Shown here piece by piece: positions 1-6,453 of a DNA stretch of 18,425 bases. The DNA is from Holophagae bacterium. GTDB lineage: Bacteria; Acidobacteriota; Thermoanaerobaculia; Thermoanaerobaculales; Sulfomarinibacteraceae. The DNA lies in NCBI GenBank assembly GCA_030637505.1, contig DAOWGJ010000157.1:1-18425 (forward strand). The letters run 5' to 3'. The stretch's first letter is position 1, and every line of letters begins with the position of its first letter. The position numbers were made by a program, and so were the translations under genes. The notes below the pieces were generated by a model that saw nothing but the letters and a program-made list of their open reading frames with translations, did not search any database and had not been told where the DNA came from.

Positions 1-131
1 AAGACTACCCGTGGTGGGAGTGGGAGAGGAACAAGGGTTACGGGACTCCAGGCCATCTGGCGGGGGTTGCCGAGCATGGCCGTTCCTGTCTTCATCGCCG
101 AAGTTTTCGGACATCTCCTGTGCTACCATGA
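1..131 (+). CDS. rnhB: Ribonuclease HII, C-terminal fragment (cut by window edge)
   Basis: The third forward frame is open from the left edge to a TGA at 129-131 and gives 42 residues. They contain KGYGTPGH, then EHGRSCLHRRSF. This is the conserved C-terminal block of RNase HII (KGYGT..H...L...G....HRrSF), the enzyme that nicks RNA-DNA hybrids and removes misincorporated ribonucleotides in the cytoplasm. The catalytic DEDD residues lie upstream, outside the window, so activity cannot be judged. The stop is 36 bp before the next gene on the same strand, so co-transcription is plausible. In many bacteria rnhB is followed by yraN; here yraN lies about 12.7 kb downstream. The identification rests on a short but distinctive motif. 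Confidence 0.85.
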   Translation, partial: DYPWWEWERNKGYGTPGHLAGVAEHGRSCLHRRSFRTSPVLP

Positions 132-167
132 GCCATATGCACGGGACGCGGAAGGGAATGCAAGCGG

Positions 168-3068
168 ATGGCGATTAATCGGGAGAAGATACTCAAAGGA
201 GCAGAGAAACTTGTCCAGAAGGGCAAGATAGAGCCTGCTATCCGAGAGTATGAAAAACTCCTGAAAATCAACCCGAACGACGTCAATACCATCAATCGGA
301 TTGGGGACCTTCATAACCGGATCGGCCAAGTTGACCGAGCCGTCGAACTCTACGAAAAGATAGCCGACAGCTTTGCCGCAGACGGATTTGCCAACAAAGC
401 CATCGCCATCTATAAAAAGATCAATCGGCTGGCCCCCGATTATGTCGAGGTCTTCGAGCGGTTGGCCGATCTTTACATTCAGCAGGGGCTCGTGGTCGAG
501 GCCAAGGATCAGTTCGCCGTCTTGGCCGACTGGTATCTCAAGAATGACGATCTCGACAATGCTATCCAGATTCAGAGGAAGCTGGTCCAGATCGATCCCG
601 AAAACCACATGGCCCACCTCCGACTCGCCGACTTTTTGTTCCGAAAGGGCAATGGCGAGGAGGCGATCGACGTCTACCATCGTTTGGGAACGATGTTGCT
701 GGATCGGGGCAAGGTTGAGGAAGCCGAGCGGCTCTACCGGCATGCTCTGGACCAGGACCCCCCGTCTGGGGAATTTCTGCTGCCGATCTGCGAGGCCCTG
801 GTCGACGGCGGCAACATCGCCGCGGCCCGTGAGTTTCTGATCGAAGCACAAAAGCGCTCACCGGAGAGCACAGCCATCGGAATCCTCGATCTCAGGGTTG
901 CCCTGGCGGCCGGCGAGACCGGAGTCGCCCTGGATCGGGCACAGGCCCTGTTGAAGACCCATCCGGACGATGGGGAAGTGGTGTTGCTGGCTGGGCGTGC
1001 TCATCTCGGAGTCGGTGACGTGGATCGCGGGCGAGAACTCCTCCTCCCGATCGCTACCCGCAGGCTGGATGGGGGCGATCGTCCCGGGTCTGAGGAAATT
1101 TTCCGATGGCTGGTCAAGGCTCTGCCGACCGACCGAGACATCCTGAAATTGGGGATTCAAGCCCTCTCCCCGAGTGATGACAAGGAAATGATCTTCACTC
1201 TCAAGGCGGCCCTTGCCGACGGTTATTTCCAAGAAGGGGAGCGTGACGACGCTCGTCGGGTCTATGCGGATCTCATCAGAGAAGACTCGGGCAACAAGTT
1301 GTTCCTGGATCGACTGAGTGATCTGGGTGTTGACATTGCCGGCGCCGACCAGACGGCTGAACAGCCGGCGGCGAGTGGGCCGCCGAAACAGGAATCAGTT
1401 GGTGACGGTCCGATCGAAGATGTGTTGGAGATCGATGCCGACGAGTTCGATGCTGTTGAGCTCGAGACACCTGACGAAACGTTGGGCTCCGAAGAAATTG
1501 CTGTGCCTGTGGTCTCCAAGGATTCGGGCGAGGCGCCCGATTTCGATCCCCTCGAACGTCTGGCCGAGGCCAAAGTTTTTGCCAAATACGGATTGGTCGA
1601 CAAGGCTCTGAACCACTTGGAGACAATTGTCCACTTCTTCCCGGAGAACCAGGAGGTTCGAGAGAAGTTGGTGTCTCTCGCTCTCGAGGCCGGCCGAACA
1701 GATCTGGCCGCTCGTGAGGTCGGGCCGTTGGTCGAAACATATTCGACCCAGGGTGACAACGAGGCATTGGAGAGGCTGGAACGCGCCCTGCCGGGCCTGG
1801 TAGGACCTGGTGGTGTCGAAGTGCAGCCGGTCGAGGTAGACGACGGGGAGGTCGGAGAGCTGGTTCAGGTCGAGATCCTTGAGGAGGTCGAGCTGGGGGC
1901 ATTGGAGATAGACCAGAGCTTGGAGTTCTCCGAAATGGCGCCGGTCGATGCTTTTGAAGCTGCCGCGGCCCCTGTCGAGTCAGACGAGGAAATCGAGTCG
2001 ATCGAAATGGAAAAGGTCGACCTCGACAGTTTTGAGCCCCGTGAACTGGAAACCGTAGAGAATGGCATCGATTTCGAGAGCCCCGGCGCGGCCGAACCGT
2101 TGACCGAAGCCGGCGACGACCCGGCGATCGACATCCTCCAAACCCAGGAGGTCGGCGCGCCCGTTCCGATTCAACCCACGGCAGCGCTCGATATCCTCGA
2201 TGGCCTCGATCAGGCGGTCAAGGGCAGTGGTCCGATGGAAGACCTGCCGGTGCCGGAGGCGGACGATCCGCCCGAGGGGCTCTCGGTCGATGACGTCCTC
2301 GACGGAGCGACCGACCGGATTGCAGGCCCCCCCGCCAGTGATCTTCAGCAGATGGACTCCTTCTTGGAACACTCTTTTTATGAGGATGCGACCCGCCTCA
2401 TGAGGCGGTTGGAATCTGAATATCCGGAGAGTCCCGAGGTGGCGGAGCGACGCCTGGAACTCAAGGCCAAGGGGTTCTTGATGGAGGAGGTGCCGCAGGT
2501 TGGAGAGGAATCGGCGGACCTCTTTGTTGATGAAGTGGAAGCATACGTCGACCTGGCGGCCGAGTTGGAAGAGGAGATGGCGGCCGAGGACGCCATCGTC
2601 GAGAAGGCAGCCGGCCCCGGTGAGGGTGAGGTCGACCTTGAGGATGTCTTCCGTGAGTTTCAAAAAGGCGTCGCGGAGCAGCTTTCGGAAGAGGACGCAG
2701 ATACGCATTTCAATCTCGGCATTGCCTACAAGGAGATGGGGCTGCTGCCCGAGGGGATTCGTGAATTCCAGATTGCGTCGAAAGACCCTGATTTCTATGT
2801 CGAGTGTTGTTCGATGATAGGTGTGTGCTATATCGAACAGGGCATGTGGGACCAGGCGGCAGGTTGGTATCAGCGGGCCCTTCAAGGGCCGGCACTGTCG
2901 GCCGAGACGATCCTCGCACTCAAGTACGAACTGGCAAACTGCCTGGAAGGCTCGGGTGACTACGGTGGCGCGGCCGAGTTCTTCGAGGAGGTCAAGCTGG
3001 AGAACCCGGATTTTCGTGACGTCACCTCACGGGTCGACGGTCTCGCCGGCCATCTTCAGGCGAACTAG
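168..3068 (+). CDS. Large cytoplasmic TPR protein with acidic linker
   Basis: This 966-residue protein has no signal peptide or membrane segment, so it is probably cytoplasmic. The start ATG has a GAAGGGAA Shine-Dalgarno about 9 bases upstream. Residues about 10-200 are consecutive TPR helices (for example REYEKLLKINPND, AIAIYKKINRLAPDY, EEAERLYRHALDQDP), continuing less regularly to about 380. Residues about 390-455 and 545-720 are strongly acidic, low-complexity stretches (ELETPDET, VEILEEVEL). TPR-like islands lie between and after them (about 460-530 and 725-790). A last TPR block at about 840-955 (DTHFNLGIAYKEMGLLPEG) closes the protein. TPR arrays are protein-binding scaffolds; the partner is unknown. 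Such proteins occur in Acidobacteriota and Myxococcota, but I recognise no named function. The stop codon overlaps the end of an interspersed repeat. Confidence 0.9.
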   Translation: MAINREKILKGAEKLVQKGKIEPAIREYEKLLKINPNDVNTINRIGDLHNRIGQVDRAVELYEKIADSFAADGFANKAIAIYKKINRLAPDYVEVFERLADLYIQQGLVVEAKDQFAVLADWYLKNDDLDNAIQIQRKLVQIDPENHMAHLRLADFLFRKGNGEEAIDVYHRLGTMLLDRGKVEEAERLYRHALDQDPPSGEFLLPICEALVDGGNIAAAREFLIEAQKRSPESTAIGILDLRVALAAGETGVALDRAQALLKTHPDDGEVVLLAGRAHLGVGDVDRGRELLLPIATRRLDGGDRPGSEEIFRWLVKALPTDRDILKLGIQALSPSDDKEMIFTLKAALADGYFQEGERDDARRVYADLIREDSGNKLFLDRLSDLGVDIAGADQTAEQPAASGPPKQESVGDGPIEDVLEIDADEFDAVELETPDETLGSEEIAVPVVSKDSGEAPDFDPLERLAEAKVFAKYGLVDKALNHLETIVHFFPENQEVREKLVSLALEAGRTDLAAREVGPLVETYSTQGDNEALERLERALPGLVGPGGVEVQPVEVDDGEVGELVQVEILEEVELGALEIDQSLEFSEMAPVDAFEAAAAPVESDEEIESIEMEKVDLDSFEPRELETVENGIDFESPGAAEPLTEAGDDPAIDILQTQEVGAPVPIQPTAALDILDGLDQAVKGSGPMEDLPVPEADDPPEGLSVDDVLDGATDRIAGPPASDLQQMDSFLEHSFYEDATRLMRRLESEYPESPEVAERRLELKAKGFLMEEVPQVGEESADLFVDEVEAYVDLAAELEEEMAAEDAIVEKAAGPGEGEVDLEDVFREFQKGVAEQLSEEDADTHFNLGIAYKEMGLLPEGIREFQIASKDPDFYVECCSMIGVCYIEQGMWDQAAGWYQRALQGPALSAETILALKYELANCLEGSGDYGGAAEFFEEVKLENPDFRDVTSRVDGLAGHLQAN

Positions 3069-3228
3069 TGTAGTTCGTCTAAAGTCTCTACCACCTCTTG
3101 GCGGTCCTCCACACCGGTGGCTGCGTTACTCCTCCTTGAAGTAGTCAAACTACGACTGCGTCGTCGCGTCTTGCCACCGGCGCGGATGCCTCGCAAACTG
3201 ATGGAAGCAACTTCAGACGCAGTACACT
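3067..3228. repeat. Type 1 palindromic interspersed element, copy A
   Basis: This 162-bp element has a second copy of identical length at 9326-9487. I count 12 differences, about 93% identity. Its ends are imperfect 19-bp inverted repeats (3067-3085 against 3210-3228). Inside, CCGGTGGC (3114-3121) pairs with GCCACCGG (3173-3180), and GTAGT-caa-ACTAC (3141-3153) forms a hairpin. In copy B the inner stem is CCGCTGGC/GCCAGCGG, so a G-C pair has been swapped for C-G. The first two bases are the last two of the TPR gene's TAG stop. It has no credible ORF. It could be a MITE-like element or a structured 3' UTR module. Confidence 0.88.
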
Positions 3229-3230
3229 GG

Positions 3231-3283
3231 CGACTTATCCTCGAACTGCTTCGAAAAAACGGAGCAAAACTGAGGATAAGTCG
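3231..3283. repeat. Short hairpin element next to type 1 copy A, possible deleted relative of type 2
   Basis: A perfect 12-bp inverted repeat, CGACTTATCCTC (3231-3242) and GAGGATAAGTCG (3272-3283), encloses a second stem, TGCTTCG/CGGAGCA, around an A-run. It starts 3 bp after the type 1 element, just where type 2 follows type 1 in the 9326-9668 composite. Its right half (CTTCGAAAA, then TGAG...AAGTCGGGCTA) resembles the right end of type 2 (CTTCGAAAACCGGTGA...GGGCTAG). The relationship is inference. Position and transcript orientation would also allow it to act as a 3' hairpin. Confidence 0.6.
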
Positions 3284-3284
3284 G

Positions 3285-3414
3285 GCTATCAGCTATCAGC
3301 TTTCAGCCTGCGCTTGCCATTCCATCGGTAATGATTGCTTCGCAGGGAGATGCACTACTGATTCCGATCGGGACTCATCGAGAACACCGTCCGACTGATA
3401 GCTGATAGCTGAAA
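3285..3414. repeat. Inverted pair of GCTGANA heptamer arrays
   Basis: The left array (3285-3307) is TATCAGC, TATCAGC, TTTCAGC. The right array (3395-3414) is the same on the other strand: CTGATA, GCTGATA, GCTGAAA. The 15 bases at 3285-3299 are the exact reverse complement of 3395-3409, so the two arrays can form the stem of a roughly 130-base hairpin. The enclosed 87 bases contain a CCTGCG/CGCAGG stem (3307-3312 and 3341-3346) and no gene. Related heptamers occur in three other spacers of the window. Confidence 0.75.
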
Positions 3415-3467
3415 CCTAGCCGGCGGGACGGGAAGGCGGCTTTTGGTTCCGGTTTCGCCGGGTTGGT

Positions 3468-3496
3468 TTGACCGGCAGTAGTTTGAGTGCTAGTTT
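3468..3496 (+). promoter_or_regulatory. Candidate sigma-70-type promoter of metK
   Basis: TTGACC (3468-3473) matches five of six -35 bases. A 17-bp spacer separates it from TAGTTT (3491-3496), which keeps the first, second and last bases of the -10 box. Transcription would begin near 3503, leaving a leader of about 23 bases that carries the GAGGAGG ribosome-binding site. That short leader argues against a riboswitch. This is a consensus match only. Confidence 0.35.
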
Positions 3497-3525
3497 TCCT
3501 CCTTCCACGAGGAGGTGGTTCGGCC

Positions 3526-4677
3526 ATGGCACCAAACGGAAATCATGTGTTTACATCGGAAAGCGTGACTGAGGGGCATCCGGACAAGATTGCTGATCAG
3601 ATCTCTGACGCCGTTTTGGATGCAGTGTTGGCGCAGGACCCCAACGGACGAGTGGCTTGCGAGACGATGGTGACGACCGGCATGGCCTTTATCGCCGGCG
3701 AGATCTCCACCGAATCCTATGTCGAGTTTCCTCAGTTGGTTCGGGAAACGATCAGGGACATCGGATACACCAGAGCCAAGTTTGGGTTCGACTACGAGAC
3801 GTGCGCCGTCATTTCGTCGATTGACCCCCAGTCAGGGGATATCGCCCAAGGTGTCGATACGGGTGGTGCGGGCGACCAGGGTTTGATGTTCGGTTTCGCC
3901 TGTGACGAGACACCAGAGCTGATGCCGATGCCGATTCAGATGGCGCACGCCTTGACCCGGCAGCTCAGTCACGCCAGACGCAATGGGGTGCTGGACTGGC
4001 TCCGGCCTGACGGTAAGAGTCAGGTTTCGGTGGAATACCGGGATGGACGCCCAACTCGTATCGATGCCGTCGTCATTTCGTGTCAGCATTCTGAAGACAT
4101 CGACATCGCCGACCTCCGCTCGGATGTTCGGTCCAAGATCATCGATCCGGTGATTCCAGCTGATCTGGTTGACGAGCGGACCAACTATTACATCAATCCG
4201 ACTGGCCGGTTTGTTACAGGGGGGCCGCAAGGCGACTGTGGATTGACCGGGCGAAAGATCATCGTCGACACCTACGGGGGTGTGGGCTCTCATGGCGGTG
4301 GCGCCTTTTCGGGGAAAGACCCCTCCAAGGTCGATCGGTCGGCGTCTTACCGGGCACGTCATGTCGCGAAGAATATTGTCGCCGCAGGCCTGGCAACGCG
4401 GTGTGAGGTTCAGTTCGCCTACGCGATCGGCGTCGTCGAACCGGTGTCGGTGATGGTAGATGCCTTTGGAACGGGCGAGGTCGAGGACGATCGGCTGACT
4501 CAGGCCATCCGTGAGGTGTTCGACCTGACCCCCCGCGGCATCATCACTGAGCTGGATCTGCTGCGTCCGATCTACAGGAAAACTGCGGCTTTTGGGCACT
4601 TCGGCCGGAACGAGCCCGAATTCACCTGGGAGCGCACCGACCGGATTGGCGACCTTCGGACAGCGTGTGGCGTGTGA
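3526..4677 (+). CDS. metK: S-adenosylmethionine synthetase (methionine adenosyltransferase)
   Basis: This cytosolic enzyme makes S-adenosylmethionine from methionine and ATP, releasing phosphate and pyrophosphate. The 383-residue product has the full family length. Signature blocks are visible: FTSESVTEGHPDKIADQISDA at residues 9-29, GAGDQG at 115-120 and GGGAFSGKDPSKVDRSASY at 257-275. The start chosen is the ATG at 3526, with GAGGAGG about 10 bases upstream. An in-frame GTG at 3487 would add 13 residues and would translate the ribosome-binding site itself. That site can pair with TCCTC just upstream (TCCTC-cttccac-GAGGA), which may modulate translation if the transcript starts early enough. 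The gene appears monocistronic: repeat elements lie on both sides, with a type 2 element 26 bp after the stop. Confidence 0.98.
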   Translation: MAPNGNHVFTSESVTEGHPDKIADQISDAVLDAVLAQDPNGRVACETMVTTGMAFIAGEISTESYVEFPQLVRETIRDIGYTRAKFGFDYETCAVISSIDPQSGDIAQGVDTGGAGDQGLMFGFACDETPELMPMPIQMAHALTRQLSHARRNGVLDWLRPDGKSQVSVEYRDGRPTRIDAVVISCQHSEDIDIADLRSDVRSKIIDPVIPADLVDERTNYYINPTGRFVTGGPQGDCGLTGRKIIVDTYGGVGSHGGGAFSGKDPSKVDRSASYRARHVAKNIVAAGLATRCEVQFAYAIGVVEPVSVMVDAFGTGEVEDDRLTQAIREVFDLTPRGIITELDLLRPIYRKTAAFGHFGRNEPEFTWERTDRIGDLRTACGV

Positions 4678-4703
4678 ATTGTGCCGTTTCGGCGTCCCCG
4701 GCA

Positions 4704-4886
4704 CTAGCCCGACCTTCTCACCAATGTCCGGCTGCAAGGCGCAAAACACAACGATTTTCGGCGATTTCTCGATTCGCTCGCTCAACGGACCGCAAGTACG
4801 CCTTCGCTCACTCATCTTGCGAGATCACCGAACCTCATTGCGTTTTTCGCCTTTCGCTTCGAAAACCGGTGAAAAGGTTGGGCTAG
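4704..4886. repeat. Type 2 palindromic interspersed element, copy A
   Basis: This 183-bp element has a second copy of the same length at 9486-9668, with 18 differences by my count (about 90% identity). The terminal arms 4704-4722 and 4868-4886 (both end in CTAG) pair over 19 bp with one G-T wobble and one mismatch. Inside the arms a second imperfect palindrome is visible (CCGGCTGCAAGGCGCAAAA against the complement of TTTTTCGCCTTTCGC...CCGG). It follows the metK stop by 26 bp. Reading frames inside it are repeat shadows and not genes. Confidence 0.88.
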
Positions 4887-4902
4887 GACGGCGAAGACAA
4901 TT

Positions 4903-4919
4903 TTGGCATGATCGTTGCA
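4903..4919 (+). promoter_or_regulatory. Sigma-54 (RpoN)-type promoter upstream of the histidine kinase
   Basis: TTGGCATGATCGTTGCA matches the -24/-12 consensus TGGCAC(G)N4TTGC(A/T) at every conserved base except C to T after TGGCA. The GG and GC dinucleotides are 12 bases apart, as required. Transcription would start near 4930, about 70-120 bases before the possible kinase starts. Such promoters need an NtrC-type activator bound upstream. The activator site would fall in or near the type 2 repeat, and I could not identify one. Confidence 0.65.
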
Positions 4920-5000
4920 CCGAGTCTGGGCTGACGTCGGCTTGTTGCGTGCCGTCTCGAGGATGATGAGTTCTTTGCGTTTTCCAGCCTGCCGGGCCCG

Positions 5001-6434
5001 GTGGTCCCGTTCGTTCGAGCGGGACGGATGGGCTGGTCTGACGGCCGGTTCGTGAGCGATCGAAACACCACCGGCCATGCACCAGATCCGTTTCGGAGGC
5101 GGTACGCAGTTGCAACCGTGGCGTTCGCCATTTTGGTTTTGGCAATTATCTTCGTCTTCGGACACCTGATTGCCGGATCCTTGTCCCAGCGGTACCTGGA
5201 GGATCTCCTTCTCAACTCTCGGCAAGACGCCCAGAGGATTGCTGAACAGCTGGAAGACGGTGAAGTCCTTGCGGTTGATCTCGAGGGCGTGAGTCGGACT
5301 CGTGAGGAACTCTTCAGAACCTTGGACGGCGTGGCTCAACGCCGTATGGTCGAATTCGTGGAGGTCTTCGACAAGGACGGGGACCTGATTTTTACATCGG
5401 AGTTCACGTCAACCGAAGTTATTCCCGAGGGAGAGATCGATCATCTTGCAATCAAAGGTGGCATCAGCGACCGGCAGGTGACCGAGATCGAAAACCCCTT
5501 TCGCATCGTCGAGCCTATCGGCCAGGTCGGCCAGGTTGTCTTGCACCTCAGCCGTAATCAGTTGGGCGAGCGTGTTTCACGTTTACGAAGAGAGCTTCTG
5601 GGCAGGACGGTCGTCGCAGCAGGCCTGACCTTCCTGACCCTGGTCGTCGCCTTCGGCCTGATCTGGGTGCTGATCCAACGAAACCGCAAGCTTGAGGCAA
5701 GAAACCGGCATGAGCGGGAGATGGCGACCCTGGGCACTCTGGCCGCCAATCTGGCCCATGAGATCCGGAATCCATTGAACTCAATCAACCTCAATCTGGA
5801 GTTGGTGGAGGAGGATCTGCAGAGCGAAATTGCGGAGAACGCCGCGGTCTCCCTGGCCGACACCCGGAACGAGGTCAATCGACTGGGGCGGCTTGTCAGT
5901 GATTTTCTGACCTACGCCCGTCCGTCTGATGTGATGTTCGAGGATGTTGACCTGGTCGACCTCGTTATCGGGGTTCGAGATTTTCTCGCTGCGGAGAGCC
6001 TGGAGCGAGGGGTAGGTCTTCGACTCAAGGCCGCCTCGGAGGAGATTATCGTCAAGGGCGATCCCGGTCAGTTGCGGCAGGTCCTGATGAATTTGGTGCT
6101 CAACGGCGTCCAGGCTGTGGAGAGGCTTGATACCGATCGGCGGTTGGTGAATTTGACCGTGGAAAGATCGGAGAATCAAGCCGAGGTTGCCGTACGGGAT
6201 CTTGGCGATGGTGTCCCCGAGGAGGAACTCGACCGGATTCGAGACGCCTTCTTCACCAAAAAGAGGGGCGGATCGGGCCTGGGCCTGGCGATTGCCGAGC
6301 GTGTGATCGTTGCTCACAACGGGCGCCTGGTTCTTGAAAATCTGAATCCCCCGGGCTTCGAGGCCCGGGTGATCTTGCCCCTCTCGATGGAAGATGGCAA
6401 GATGAGCCGATCAACGGTCGCAATCGGGCCGTGA
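5001..6434 (+). CDS. Membrane sensor histidine kinase
   Basis: This is a two-component kinase of up to 477 residues. A transmembrane helix (residues about 35-59) is followed by an extracytoplasmic sensor domain (60-198) without a motif I recognise, a second helix (203-224), and a short signalling linker. The HisKA domain has phospho-acceptor H253 in LAHEIRNPLNS. The HATPase domain has the N box around N364/N368 (LMNLVLNGVQ), G1 DLGDG (400-404), an F box at FFTKK and G2 GSGLGLA (424-430). The layout resembles NtrB/ZraS/AtoS kinases, which often pair with sigma-54 activators. No response regulator is adjacent. The start is uncertain: GTG 5001, ATG 5028 and GTG 5052 are in frame and none has a good Shine-Dalgarno. 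The next gene starts 19 bp after the stop and is probably co-transcribed. Confidence 0.93.
   Translation: MVPFVRAGRMGWSDGRFVSDRNTTGHAPDPFRRRYAVATVAFAILVLAIIFVFGHLIAGSLSQRYLEDLLLNSRQDAQRIAEQLEDGEVLAVDLEGVSRTREELFRTLDGVAQRRMVEFVEVFDKDGDLIFTSEFTSTEVIPEGEIDHLAIKGGISDRQVTEIENPFRIVEPIGQVGQVVLHLSRNQLGERVSRLRRELLGRTVVAAGLTFLTLVVAFGLIWVLIQRNRKLEARNRHEREMATLGTLAANLAHEIRNPLNSINLNLELVEEDLQSEIAENAAVSLADTRNEVNRLGRLVSDFLTYARPSDVMFEDVDLVDLVIGVRDFLAAESLERGVGLRLKAASEEIIVKGDPGQLRQVLMNLVLNGVQAVERLDTDRRLVNLTVERSENQAEVAVRDLGDGVPEEELDRIRDAFFTKKRGGSGLGLAIAERVIVAHNGRLVLENLNPPGFEARVILPLSMEDGKMSRSTVAIGP
5004..5025 (+). promoter_or_regulatory. Hairpin beside the kinase start
   Basis: GTCCCGTTC (5004-5012) and GAGCGGGAC (5017-5025) pair over nine positions with one G-U around a GTTC loop. 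The hairpin ends two bases before an in-frame ATG at 5028 and 26 bases before an in-frame GTG at 5052. If either is the true start, this structure sits where ribosomes load. If translation starts at GTG 5001, it is simply coding sequence. Confidence 0.35.
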
Positions 6435-6453
6435 TATTTCTGGAGGTCTTGAA

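Noticed and set aside
58..75. Second sigma-54-like site before the TPR gene
   Set aside because: The TGGC and TTGC elements are two bases too close together, and the site is inside rnhB.
1980..2885. Long minus-strand frames opposite the TPR gene, metK (3832-4815) and the C25 gene (9846-10823)
   Set aside because: They are antisense to well-supported genes in GC-rich DNA, have no recognisable domains and no start context.
3487..3525. Longer metK from a GTG at 3487
   Set aside because: It would place the GAGGAGG ribosome-binding site inside the coding region and add 13 residues absent from the family; the ATG at 3526 gives normal length.
3415..3525. SAM-sensing riboswitch in the metK leader
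   Set aside because: I see GC-rich stems but none of the conserved cores of SAM riboswitch classes, and the likely promoter leaves only about 23 bases of leader.
6305..6321. CRP-like site TGTGA-N7-TCACA inside the kinase gene
   Set aside because: The spacer is seven bases instead of six, and it lies deep in conserved kinase coding sequence (RVIVAHN).
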